Below are positions 22,451 through 32,935 of a stretch of DNA of 64,000 nt, in pieces. Source of the stretch: Drosophila miranda (Eukaryota; Arthropoda; Insecta; Diptera; Drosophilidae); NCBI RefSeq assembly GCF_003369915.1, contig NC_046677.1, positions 12,276,001-12,340,000 of the forward strand. Reading direction: 5' to 3'. The position numbers were made by a program, and so were the translations under genes. Each line of letters opens with the position of its first letter. The first letter of the stretch is position 1. The notes under the pieces are model-generated. The model saw only the letters and a program-made list of their open reading frames with translations, did no database searches and had not been told where the DNA came from.

Positions 22451-24315
22451 TCAGATATTGAGCTTACAGTCGATCTTTTCATTAAATACATTATGTATAT
22501 GAGATCTGATCCTGGTGGTTCCGGCTCTTAGATACTGTACATGTACTTAAGGCAGATCGGCGATCGGCTTATGCAAAGTTTCATATTCCAAACTGTTTAT
22601 TCTGATCACGGATAAATGCATTCTTCACTCCTTAAAAACATCTGATAAATATCATACCCATACAAGCAATTAAATATGGCCTCATCATTCTTTATTTGCA
22701 TACCTTCCAAAATATTCCTATGAATATTCATTCTAAAAAGTATTTCATTGCAGCAATATATTAGCCCCTATGAGATTCAGTGATGTAACCATATATGTAC
22801 ATTGTACATACATATGAGTATATCTAAGTACGAGTATACGGACACCAATATGCGAAACAAACAACTTACATCACACTCATATTTTATGACCAGATTTTAT
22901 CGCCGACTAAAAACTAGCTAACTAACTAACTACCGTTGAAAGTTCACAGCCCTATAGCTGAGTATCTTTTAACTTTCTTCGACCTTTATTTTGCTGACAT
23001 ATTTACATATGAACTCATATAGTACAGCACACAATCCGCAATTTTGAAAATGTTGGGGCCACCATTTGGTGTAGCGATACTTGACGTCTGGATAATTGTT
23101 ACAACCCTTATAATTATTACGACATCGGATTATAATTACAGCTAGTATGCCCCGTAGAAGTGGGCGGGGCTGTGTTTCAAGGCACAGACCACAGAACGAG
23201 ATTTTTCAAACACGCACGAAGAAAGATTACTAGCGCCCAATTTGAAATCTATTATTAATAAATAATATTGCCGTACAGAACATTTTTGTTTATATCCTGA
23301 CATTCGGAATACTAATTTGTTGTTATACAAATACAAATAGTAAAGAAAATGCGCACATTGGAAAGCCCATGGGATAGGTTCACCCCGATTTGCGAAACTT
23401 ACGTGTACACACAATAAAAGTACACATATGTATATGGTAAATACTATTTATTTATTATTGTATTAAGTATTATTCAAATATTGTTCTTACCTACGATGAC
23501 CCCATATTCTGTTCGACCTAGGGTGCATTTTTTGATTTTTATAGTGTCATCGAAGATGATTTCATTCGGGTTTTGTCAACGACAAACCGGATCTTCGCTC
23601 ATGATTCTATGCTCTGGAAATGATCATCGCTCGAGCTATTACGAGTATTTCAGAAAATGGTAATTTGATTGCAATGCGGATTTTCTCATAAGTTAAATCT
23701 TTTCTATTGTCTCTAATTAATTTATATTCTTCTGTAATTTGGCATTAATGTCACTAGAATTATGTCACTCTTAGTAATGATCACCAGTATATGCATTTCA
23801 ATAAAAAAAATAAAAGTCAGTAAAGACTTAACTTATGAGTGGTAGTTTTTGAATTTTGAATTGCAAATTTAGTTTCCTAGGCAATATTTTGAATAAATCA
23901 CCTAATAAAGATAGCTAATTTTAATTAAAGAGTCTGTTGAATTTCGTTCTCATTTGTCGAGCTCACCCCGGGTTTCGTTCATTTTTGTATCTATTTACCA
24001 TAGATAGCTTCTATTTACACTGAAAACAATTACAGATCTATCAATTGAAAGTGAAGGTGTCTCCAGCGCAATATGTAAATACTCGTCAGATACATAAATA
24101 TATTCTCCATCCAATAAACTGTACAGGAACCTTTTTTACGATCCTCTTCCGGAAATATGATCAATTTTCAAAATAAAATAAAAACGTTGAAATAATTTCA
24201 GTAACAATTTTGTTCATGTATTGTTTGTCAACAAATCAAATTAATAAAACTTTAAAAGTAATCACAAGGGGACTAGAAGTAAGTTACAAATACAGGACTA
24301 CGGCAACGACTAAAA
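22451..24315. other. Intergenic, no gene seen
   Basis: A/T-rich sequence with simple runs (for example CTAACTAACTAAC near 22918). It probably includes regulatory sequence for the flanking HKKF genes. Nothing specific recognised. Confidence 0.45.
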
Positions 24316-24897
24316 TTAGTTATGGACTCCCCAAGAATGCTGAGTCGTTGTCTGGGCTTTAGGCATCTGCTGATGGCTGGAAGCCTGCAGAGGTTCTCTG
24401 GTGGCGGCCATGGTCTGCTGCAGGAACCGCACGTAGTAGAGGCTTAGCCGGACCTGTTGCTGCAGATTGGCCTCGTGCTGTCGCCGGTACTCGAAGTACT
24501 GCTGCTCCATGAGAGCCTGTTCCTGCTGCTTGGAGCGTCTGTGGCGAAGACTGGCCAAGGTGTTGCGGTCCCGACGCAGCTGCTCCTGGGGACTGCGCTG
24601 CCGGGGAGTGTGAGAGCGCACCATGTTGGCGTGGTACGTCGAGATGGCATCCACCAAGGGAGGGCTAGCCGGGCTACCGGGATGGGATTGTCGGGTCCGT
24701 GTCGGCTGGTGTTCCTGTTCCTGTGCCAACGACTCGTCCAGCCAGGGCCGGAAGAAGCGGCGCTTGGGCTGCGGCTTCTCAGGGGTTCGATGGCCGCACT
24801 GCTCCATAATGAAGACCACATCGTCGTCGGACTCCTCTTCCTGGCACCGCTTCCGCTTCAGGGCTCCTGTGAATTTCTTGTGGTTGTAGTTTTCCAT
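24316..24897 (-). CDS. HKKF-family protein, degenerate bZIP-like region
   Basis: A single exon of 193 residues from the ATG at 24897 (MENYNHKKFTGALKRKR); upstream in-frame codons lie in the promoter and 5' UTR. An acidic stretch (EEESDDD) follows, then FFRPWLDE at about residues 56-63. TPRQRSPQEQLRRDRNTLAS is followed by LRHRRSKQQEQ and a Gln-rich helix ending LSLYYVRFLQQTM. The order of motifs is identical to the 20.5-kb paralog. The Asn of the bZIP basic region is kept (RNTLAS) but Cys-Arg is replaced by Ser-Leu. The C-terminus is Gln-rich and otherwise featureless. Likely an early embryonic regulator; function unknown. Confidence 0.78.
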   Translation of the reverse strand: MENYNHKKFTGALKRKRCQEEESDDDVVFIMEQCGHRTPEKPQPKRRFFRPWLDESLAQEQEHQPTRTRQSHPGSPASPPLVDAISTYHANMVRSHTPRQRSPQEQLRRDRNTLASLRHRRSKQQEQALMEQQYFEYRRQHEANLQQQVRLSLYYVRFLQQTMAATREPLQASSHQQMPKAQTTTQHSWGVHN

Positions 24898-24998
24898 GGT
24901 AGGCTGTGGGTGGTTGAATTGCTCGTGTGCTCTACTGGGAGGTGTGTATGCTTTAGTGTCGGTGAGACGACTGTGCTGCCCCTCCTCCCGGCGGCCAC

Positions 24999-25018
24999 TT
25001 TTATGCAATAATAGGTAA
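24999..25018 (-). promoter_or_regulatory. TATA-like box plus TAGGTAA
   Basis: Minus-strand GCATAAAA at 24999-25006, about 105 bases before the ATG, with TAGGTAA on the plus strand at 25012-25018. Confidence 0.5.
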
Positions 25019-25185
25019 TCAGAAGGCCTCCTTCTCCCACTACGTCCAGCTACCAGCAAATCCACGAGATTTTCCCACCCTTCCCTGTCCCCGTACCCGT
25101 CCCCGTCCAACCGTCCGTGCAGGTATTTCCCAATCAAAGTTCATTCATTCTCAAAGATGGCCCGAACTAATCACCACGATCGGCT

Positions 25186-25201
25186 CAGGTAGACCAGGTA
25201 A
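25186..25201 (+). promoter_or_regulatory. Paired TAGteam sites (CAGGTAG and CAGGTAA)
   Basis: CAGGTAG at 25186-25192 and CAGGTAA at 25195-25201, about 290 bases upstream of the 24.9-kb start. CAGGTAG is the optimal Zelda heptamer. Confidence 0.6.
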
Positions 25202-26686
25202 TGGTCTTGGCCAGGGAGTCCCTAGTTTGGCCCTAATCCGCCGGCTGGTATTCAATTCCACTCCACTCGGCTTGGGGTGTCATAAACCAGTTGTTGTCCT
25301 TTTACTCAGATCTCTCTTTTTCCCTCCCGCTCTACCCACTGGGCTGTTTACATCGCCAGACATTTTCGGTGGAATTACCTGTTGTGACCATGGGCAGGGG
25401 ATGGGATAAGATCGGATCGGATCTGTGTAATCCTGGCGCTCAATATGGCCATGCTGTCTACTGACCCGCTTTTGTTTCGGCTTCCTTTGTGGCACCTGAA
25501 TAGCAGACACCGAAACAGTCACAGTCACAGTCCCGTTCCCGAAACCGATCTGGCAAACACGCATTTATGACTTCAGCTTGGCCAGCTGAAAAATCGTCTT
25601 TCACCGTTCAGATCCAAGAAGTTCGACTATTACTGAATGTTCCCTCTGTTCTAGAATTATGTCGGATTCCAGTTTCATTCAATTCAATGCCCTTTGTCAA
25701 TTGATTTATGCAGTCAGAGATGGTTGTCTGCATCTCTCTTCCACACTCCCTAAGCGGATTTACTTCAGGTGGGCTTGAGACCAGCCCTCGACAAGATGTC
25801 GAGTGAATGTGCAGGATAGGGATTGTTATTTGTTCATTTTCAAGTATTACAGTGAAAGATTGTTATATTGTTTGATTGTGTGTTCCATTATCATATCGAT
25901 CAATTGCCATCTCTTCTGTAACGGAAGGAATCGATTTTGGTAGTCTCCGATGCTTCCTCCTTTCTGTCTTACATATTTATGTACCTATGTATGATTTACA
26001 GGGGGAATGACCTCAGTAGAAGGATACAATTGTCAAACACCTACCAGGAAGTGCTTTATCTGAGGATACAAATATATGTGGCGCATTGTACAATATTGAA
26101 TCGAGAGTTGAATGTGTACTATATACATTTCTTCCCAGGAGGATATTCAGGGAATCCGATCTGCTTAAGGATGGGAAAGGTAAATAAAGAAAGTTTGCTC
26201 CATCTTTGATTCTTAGAAATCCCACCTGAGACCTGCTTGTACCCTGTTTCATATAATTACAAACACCAGTTGTACATTTAATAAAAAATAAATATTGTAA
26301 ATTATTCTTGTATAAATATTTTCTTTTTCTTCCCATTTCTCCGATTGAATCATCCTTATCGCTGTCTAATATCTGGTTTCAAACTTCATCTTAAGCTTAC
26401 ATACGAAATAATATATATTGTGTTTGTGCGCTCTCAAACGATCTCGAAAGTGCTTCAGGCTGCCAGACAGGCACGCAACATTTCGGGAAAACCCAATAAA
26501 TTTCCATTCAATGAGCAGCAGAGTCTCTTTAGAGCCAGGGCCAGAAACAGAAACAGAACCTGAACCCAAGCCCAAGCCAGAACTTAATGAGGCAGATTAG
26601 CGGTAAGCGAGATAAGATTTCTATTCCTATGCGCATGGAGACATTGGGAATCATCAAAGAGTGGCAAGCGCAGGCGCTGTTGTTTC
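25202..26686. other. Intergenic, probably regulatory
   Basis: Lies between two divergently transcribed HKKF genes. No convincing coding frame. Contains short GA/CA-rich tracts. Confidence 0.4.
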
Positions 26687-26995
26687 TAGGTAGGGGATTG
26701 TTCTAGTGAAATATTCGAAAGAAAATACTTGGAAAAACAGAACAGGATCGGCAGGCAGAAGACTTTCCGGCCAAGAAGAAGGTGCGAGCCGAGTGCGGCA
26801 AATGAAAAATTAATTACAAAGGACTTTAGTGTTACCTGCTCATCCACGACTACAGACATTGTTCGCAGTAGGTAGTAGGTGTTGCTCACGAAATCCTTTT
26901 CTTTTTACGACAATGCCAACCTTTTGTCAACGAAGTTTTTCCCATAAACAAGGCGCACACTACCTTAATTATAATTTATCCGGGCTCACAGGTAG
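26687..26995. promoter_or_regulatory. Cluster of four TAGteam sites
   Basis: TAGGTAG at 26687-26693, TTACCTG (minus-strand CAGGTAA) at 26832-26838, TAGGTAG at 26869-26875 and CAGGTAG at 26989-26995, all within 310 bases of sequence leading to the TATA box at 27025. Three of the four are copied in each duplicated unit downstream. Confidence 0.6.
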
Positions 26996-27024
26996 CAGAG
27001 TCCAACCGGCCAGCGCCCAGCGCC

Positions 27025-27033
27025 TATATAAAG
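27025..27033 (+). promoter_or_regulatory. TATA box of fourth HKKF gene
   Basis: TATATAAAG about 105 bases upstream of the ATG at 27134. Confidence 0.6.
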
Positions 27034-27133
27034 GAATGTTGCGCAGTGGCCAACAACACAGTCGAGCCTTAGCCACCAACAAGACAACAGCATCCTGAAC
27101 TACGCACTTCGAACAAAAATCATCAACCACATC

Positions 27134-27622
27134 ATGGCCCCTTCAAACTTGGATTACCAGGCCATCGGAGGCGACTCCGCGGACGCCAACGAGATTTACA
27201 CGCACAAGAAATTTAAGACGTCCAACTATACGCACAAAAAGTTTGGCAAGAAGAGCAGCAGCGGTACCACCACCACAAGTACAAGCACGCCTCTGTTCCG
27301 GCCATATGCCTTAAGCGAAAACACACCGCGGAAACGTCGCCAGGAATCGGAGCGAGAGGTCCAGCATACTTTGCCTCCCACGCCGCCCACAACTCCACCA
27401 CAGTTGCAGCATCCGCACACACATTCGTACCCGTACCCCCAACCGCAGCAGCCCCAATATCTGGCGACTCCCACTGCAACTCCATCACCTATGCTATACG
27501 CCTACATGTTGCAGAAGCAACGAGCCGTACTCCAAATGCGCCAACTGCTTAGCATCAATCCTGATGCCAACACCTGGCCAGTGGAATGGCGTCAGGCCCT
27601 ACAAGCACTGCTGACGCAATGA
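27134..27622 (+). CDS. HKKF-family protein with doubled motif, no bZIP
   Basis: A single exon of 162 residues. YTHKKF occurs twice (about residues 22-27 and 31-36), followed by LFRPYALSENTPRKRR, which corresponds to the FRPWL and TPRQR motifs of the paralogs. A Pro/Thr/His/Gln-rich linker and a short hydrophobic C-terminal helix end the protein; the bZIP-like region is missing. The gene is the only complete copy. Its promoter and first 27 or so codons were copied three more times in the tandem array to the right, always truncated. With its TAGteam cluster and TATA box it is a good candidate for early zygotic expression. Molecular function unknown. Confidence 0.75.
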   Translation: MAPSNLDYQAIGGDSADANEIYTHKKFKTSNYTHKKFGKKSSSGTTTTSTSTPLFRPYALSENTPRKRRQESEREVQHTLPPTPPTTPPQLQHPHTHSYPYPQPQQPQYLATPTATPSPMLYAYMLQKQRAVLQMRQLLSINPDANTWPVEWRQALQALLTQ

Positions 27623-28249
27623 GCAGTGAGCGGAAGGCAGACCGATGGTCAATACAACTGAAAGGAACGAACGGAGTGATTTGCCTAGCAACCAGTGATA
27701 TAGAACTTTAAGTGCCCGCCGACAGATTGTACATACAAAGTCTTTGCAAATGATTTAAATGGATATGATACTCTAGATTCTAGACCAAACCACAATTGTA
27801 TATAGCAGCTATATTTAACATAACTAATAAATAGTAGATCGTAACTAAATAATTTCTTTGTTCTTCATTTCGAAAGGTGCGACAGAGAGAATACGTGAAT
27901 TCTATCTAGTCTTTTACATAATCAACTACATTGTGGGTGCAGACTTCTAGATGATTTGAAAATAATAGATTTGCACGAAAATAATCTCAAACAAATAACA
28001 ATGGTGGTATTTTGCAAGCTTTCAATTTGATCGCAACACATAATAGTTTTGGAATAGTCCAGTTTCCATACCCAACGGGACTAGAAATATCCTATAGAAA
28101 GATCATACAGATATTTTTGCCAAAAACAATACTACAATTTCGGTTAATTGCATTATATATATGATGACTACATGATTATTTCTTTTAAACATTTACTGGT
28201 TAACTAAAGGCAAAGAACTTAAACAATTCTGAGGCACGCATACATAATT
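27623..28249. other. Intergenic, 3' flanks
   Basis: 3' UTR of the HKKF gene and 3' flank of the SAM gene. Most of it is absent from the three added tandem units, where a 97-base kelch-gene fragment takes its place. Confidence 0.6.
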
Positions 28250-29892
28250 TTACATAGAGTTATTGAAGCCCAAGCGATCAAAGACAGAGCTGGATGCTGG
28301 ACGTGGCTTGTTGCGGCCTGCATTCATGCTGTTGTGACGACGTGGGGGGACGTTCTTCTGCGGCTCTGGTCGCGACTGACGGTAAACGGGCGGAGGTGAC
28401 ATTTTCGCAGGAGCTGCGGCAAGGCCACTGCCTAATCTCTTGTGCACCGACAGTGTTTCCTGGCGGGTCATCAGCTCGTCGCTGCGCATGCGTATGGTCT
28501 TGCCCTTGACGGGACTAATGCGAGCCTGGGGTTTCTTCGAGGGTGACGCCTTCAGATTATACGTCTTCTTTGTCGCATGAAGTTTCGACACTAGAATAAC
28601 AAGGGATTCATTTAAGTGGATTACCAATTGGGACATGACTTACCCATTCCCAGCCGCGATTTGATATTATTGGCAAGGTTTTTGCCGTGCCTTGCTTTGT
28701 AAGCAGACTGTGGTGCGATCTCCCTAACCTCCGCAGTCGAGGCGAATTTAACAATTTTTTCACCGCCTGCCATCTCGACGTCACTGCCATCGGAGGAATC
28801 GTATGCCTCTTGAATATCATTATCGTCGCTATTCATGCTGTCGGCCTCACTATCGTCACCCTTCTTCAGGGGCACTTTGTGGACGAGCATCACCTTCTGC
28901 TGCGGCTGCTGCACAGCAGTCGAAGCAATTCTCTTCGCCTTGACTATGGGCGAATTCCTAGTCACTCCTCCGACAGAGCGTTGTGTGTTCTTCAAAATCG
29001 ATTTTATTTCCTTAGTCAACGTGCCCGGGGCCTGGGCTGCATCATTTGTATGTTTTCCGCCGAGTCGCGCAAAGACCGAACTGTTGCTGCAGGTATCTGC
29101 TGCTTTTTTTATTCCTGTGATGTGCACCCGGACGCTGCTTTCGCCCGAGCTGGACACAATGCCTTCCTGGGCCTCATCGTCGCTTACGGCCGGCTTGTGC
29201 AGGCGTGAGAAGATGTCCGATTTCTTTGAGCTGCTCACGCGATCTGAATACACTGAAAACACATGAAAAAAGTAGAATCTCGTCTTTTGTAATGGGTTGT
29301 TTGGCGAGACTCACACTTCTCCCGCTTGGCCAGAATCTGTTTGCTCCGCTCTGTGGTTCCCGAAGGTAGTGTAACCTTATATTTCCCCTCATGCTCGGGC
29401 AGGACTCGTCTTGGCGGCTTCCTGGGAGGTAAGTCCTTCGTCTTGGGCCCAATTTGCACTGTAGAAGCCACCGACTTAACAACGGGTGAGGTAGTCACAC
29501 AGGCCAGTGGTATGGGATTGGTATCGAGCGTAAGAACCAGATCTCGGGCATTCTGCTCGCATACGCTTTTCGAATGCCGCAATATGGCTATTATATCACC
29601 CATCAGCGTTATCCCCATTTCTCGCAAGTACTCCTTGTTTAGGTCCAGGAGCATGTCCTCCTGAATCCGATTCTCGACAAACATATGTGCATAATCGGCG
29701 GCCGCTGGAGATGGTATACCAGCGGCATTGAAGAACTTCACCCAACGTGCTGTGAGTAGACAAAATCTTGGTTAATTCGAAATATGCCGTCTGCTTGTAT
29801 TTATTTTGGATCGTGTGTAACCAGAGGCGGCCATCTCTTGGCTTGCACTCGTTTTACATTGCTTTGTACATACCTGCGCTGGACTTTGACAT
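28250..29892 (-). CDS. SAM-domain protein (C19orf47-like), array copy 1, intact
   Basis: Four exons: 29874-29892, 29315-29749, 28644-29252 and 28250-28590, all with GT-AG ends and consistent phase, giving 467 residues. After MSKSSAA, a SAM domain spans about residues 8-70 ([20 protein letters not shown], then [20 protein letters not shown]). The rest is low-complexity and basic with short conserved blocks: [26 protein letters not shown] and a C-terminal SSVFDRLGF. The repeated (I/V)F-x-RLG pattern resembles human C19orf47, a poorly characterised nuclear SAM protein. SAM domains mediate protein-protein or RNA contacts. This copy differs from the others at several sites (ILKNTQRS versus [15 protein letters not shown] versus KTKALPP). 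It is divergent from the Ski6 fragment at 30675. Confidence 0.85.
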
Positions 29893-30674
29893 AGTTGGGA
29901 GTGGGTAGTCGAGTGCGCACTTTTTAGAACTCTTAGAACACTAGAATTCTTTATATTTCAAAAAATTATTTTCTTTTTTGTTTTTGGTGGAACTATTTTT
30001 ATATTTAGGTAGCTAGGGATCAGTGTGACCGCAGATTCATCAATCAAATATACCGTCCGACCCTCTGAAATATACCGCCTTTTTTTCTAAATATACCACA
30101 AATATACCGATAAAAAAAATTGTTTCTCAATAAAAACGTAACAAACGTGTTTTAATTTATTTTAAGACCATTTAAAGTCTTTGTAATATTGTATATGAGT
30201 ATAAATATAATAATCACTTTCGTGATTTTTAGTGTGTGGTTGGGATTTTTAGACAGCATTTCTGTTGCCGGTTCGAAATTCTTGCAACCGTTTTTGCCTT
30301 AGACCTCGCATACTAAAAGGTTTAATATATTTTTGTTCCTAAATCTATTTCTAGTATTTGTTTTAAAACTAAAAAGAACCTCATAATTATTCAAAAAATT
30401 ATTCAAATTATTCCTCAAAAATTATTCATGAATCGTATAAAATTATGTGGGCATGGCTAAATGTTCTATATAGCTGAGAATATTCCACGGAAGATCAAAA
30501 ACGAGGAATATGTAAAATAGAACTTGAATTCGTCAGTATATTTACGGAATATTTTTCTAATGAGACGGTATGTTTTGGTATATTTCTGACGGTGTATTTT
30601 TGTGGTTGTAAACAAAAAGGCGCACACGTGCCGCAATTCATTTTGAAATAAACTGCTTAGCTCTATTAAAACCT
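29893..30674. promoter_or_regulatory. Shared divergent promoter, SAM gene / Ski6 (copy 1)
   Basis: 782 bases, A/T-rich, with repeated GGTATATTT words on both strands. GTCAGTATATTT (about 30533-30544) and TTTGGTATATTT (about 30573-30584) fit the Ohler motif 6 consensus of fly housekeeping promoters. No TATA box is evident. Confidence 0.5.
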
Positions 30675-31015
30675 ATGGCCGGTAATTTTGAGTTACTCAG
30701 CGAACAGGGTCTGCGCCTGGATGGCCACATCAAGTGCAAATTGGGCGTGTTCGAGCAGCCCGACGGCAGCGCCTACATGGAACAAGGAAACACAAAAGTT
30801 TTGGCCGCTGTATATGGACCCCATGAAGCGAAAGGTATGAAAACGGAGACCAACGATGTCATCATCAACTGCCAGTACAGCCAGGCCACATTCGCTACGG
30901 CGGAGAGAAAGAACCGTCCACGAGGAGATCGAAAATCCCTGGAGTTCAAAATGTACTAAGAACAGGCGCTGAGTGCGGCCATCAAGTCCGAGCTGTATCC
31001 ACGCTCACAGATTGA
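30675..31015 (+). pseudogene. Ski6: Ski6 5' fragment (array copy 1)
   Basis: It matches the first 340 or so bases of Ski6 (44943) but lacks 21 bases after the 17th codon, has a T-to-A change making TAA after the 94th codon (AAAATGTACTAAGAA), and ends at the tandem junction. The RNase PH fold is not completed, so no exosome function is expected. Confidence 0.9.
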
Positions 31016-31028
31016 GTGCAGATTGATT
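31016..31028. other. 13-base filler at first tandem junction
   Basis: Between Ski6 sequence ending CAGATTGA and HKKF-promoter sequence starting GCCGAGTGCGG lies GTGCAGATTGATT. It repeats CAGATTGA from next door, which suggests a templated end-joining insertion. The other two junctions have no filler. Confidence 0.6.
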
Positions 31029-31165
31029 GCCGAGTGCGGCAAATGAAAAATTAATTACAAAGGTCTTTAGTGTTACCTGCTCATCCACGACTACAGACAT
31101 TGTTCGCAGTAGGTAGTAGGTGTTGCTCACGAAATCCTTTTCTTTTTACGACAATGCCAACCTTT

Positions 31166-32633
31166 AGGTTAGGTTAGGTTAACCCGGACGGCCCTCAGCG
31201 GGGACACGCATAGGCCAATATGGCCCTTAGTTATCCGGATGGGGGTGTGTATGAACCGTCGCGGGAGTGTTAATGTGGTTTTAAAAAGTCCCCGAGAATC
31301 GAGGTGTTTTTAGCATAGGCCAGCAGTTCCTGTGGCGTCCTTTTGGAGGCATCTTCCAGTGATGCCAACACTGGGGCGCCCAGGTATCTCCTCCTTGCCC
31401 TTGAGAGAGCCGGACAGTTGCAGATGAGATGTTCCAGGGTTTCGATAGCCCCAGGTTCCTCACATTTCCTACAACTGTCTCTGTTGGTGATGCCTAGCTT
31501 TGCTGCATGTGCAGCAGCCAGACAGTGACCTGTTAGTATCCCCACTAGCAATCTACAGTCCTTTCGTGGTAGGTGCAGTAGGTAGTGGCTAAGTTTCTCG
31601 TTGCGCTCCTTGCACATTATCTTCGAGGTTCTGCAGGTGGTGGTACTCCTCCACCTGCTATCAGTCTGTGCTCTAGCCTGCTTCTCTAGATCGTCTTGCA
31701 GCGTTCTGAGGGAGACAGGCACGTTCTCGGTTCTCCTATTCTCCAGCCCGACTGGCAAAAACCCTCTAGCTGAACCCTCCACGAGGGTGCCGGCTGGGCA
31801 ATGGACACTGCATTATCCCGGGCGAGGATAATGCACTGTCGCTTGCCTTGCCCGGGGTAATGCAGTGTCTAGCTAAGGCTATGGTCCATCGTCTTCCCGA
31901 TCTAAAGTCGGGGGAACTGAACCAAGGCCATGGCTAGAGGTGCCTGGCGGCCAGGCATAAAACGCTAGGGGGTGGTCCCCCGAAAAACATTAACCAGTAT
32001 GGACCTTCGGGCCAAATATGGAGGTAGATAAGGAGCAAACACGGGTTGGGATGTCAACCCAAACGTCGGTGGAAAGCGTGACTGCTACCACCGGCGGGCA
32101 CGGGGAGGAGCAATCCTCTCTGCGTGTCGCCAGCGGTCACACCTCGGGCATGGCGGGAGCAGGTTATGCCAGTTGTAATACTACTGCCACAAAAACGACG
32201 CGTTGCAGGGTGAGCCGCGCGGGTGCCGTTGTCGATGCAGACTCGGACCTGGAGAGCGTGCTATCCCTTAGCAAGACCGAAGAGGAAAGCCTTCTCCGCT
32301 CGCCGGAACCAGGTACCAGCTCCCTGCGTAGGGAAGGGCCGAAGCGTTCCAGGGAGGGGATGAAGGCAAAAGCTCAGTATAAGGCGGCCCTCAAGTTACT
32401 GAGCCGGCTCCAGGGCAAGGCGGATATCTCCCAAGAGGAGAAGTCCAAGCTAGCCTGGGCTTAGCAACGGGTACAGGAGGGCCGCGAATACTACGCGCAG
32501 CTGCCGCAGATGAAGGCAACAAACGGTGGATTCGCCAACAAGGTGGAGGAGATGTTGGCCACCAAGAGGCAACGCTCGATCGAGAGTGCTGCCAAAGACA
32601 CTCCGGCGAGCAAGCGGCAACGCGGTTGCCTCG
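31166..32633. mobile_element. Rearranged non-LTR retrotransposon, unit 2 copy
   Basis: 1468 bases flanked by 11-base direct repeats TGCCAACCTTT (31155-31165 and 32634-32644); the same site is empty at 26914-26924. The left part is the 3' end of an element on the minus strand: an ORF2 C-terminus (about 31270-31800) with a C-x2-C-x-H-x-C zinc-like motif (CRKCEEPGAIETLEHLICNC), then a tail of AACCT units. The right part is the 5' end on the plus strand: a 5' UTR and ORF1 start (MEVDKEQTRVGMS at 32018). The head-to-head layout with the 5' end in the middle fits twin-primed reverse transcription. Probably I/LOA-type by the ORF2 tail. ORF1 is broken by TAG at 32462-32464 in this copy. Confidence 0.85.
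31804..31869. repeat. Inverted repeat at the element's internal junction
   Basis: Arms of 20 bases (31804-31823 and 31850-31869) match at 19 positions with a 26-base spacer. It sits near the switch between antisense 3' sequence and sense 5' sequence. The same structure occurs in the other two element copies. Confidence 0.8.
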
Positions 32634-32935
32634 TGCCAACCTTTTGTCAACGAAGATTTTCCCATAAACAAGGCGCACACTACCTTAATTATAATTTATC
32701 CGGGCTCACAGGTAGCAGAGTCCAACCGGCCAGCGCCCAGCGTCTATATAAAGGAATGTTGCGCAGTGGCCAACAACACAGTCGAGCCTTAGCCACCAAC
32801 AAGACAACAGCATCCTGAACTACGCACTTCAAACAAAAATCATCAACCACATCATGGCCCCTTCAAACTTGGATTACCAGACCATCGGAGGCGACTCCGC
32901 GGACGCCAACGAGATTTACACGCACACGAATTTAC
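32634..32935 (+). pseudogene. HKKF gene stub, unit 2 (promoter and 5' end)
   Basis: It matches 26914-27212: TATA box (CTATATAAAG), 5' UTR and about 27 codons from the ATG at 32854. The frame is altered where YTHKKF should be (reads YTHTN) and then runs into the kelch fragment. The upstream TAGteam sites are separated from this TATA by the retrotransposon, except CAGGTAG at about 32709. Confidence 0.9.

Noticed and set aside
24898-25137. N-terminal extension of the 24.3-kb HKKF gene
   Set aside because: The extension crosses the TATA-like box and TAGGTAA site and has no similarity to the paralogs; the start at 24897 puts the HKKF motif in its usual place.
28687-29208. Long plus-strand frames opposite the SAM gene (repeated in each unit)
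   Set aside because: They are antisense shadows of SAM exon 3, with no signature of their own.
31166-31182. AGGTTAGGTTAGGTTA resembles the insect telomere repeat TTAGG
   Set aside because: Only about three units, at the 3' end of a retrotransposon; it is the element's tail. Drosophila does not use TTAGG telomeres.
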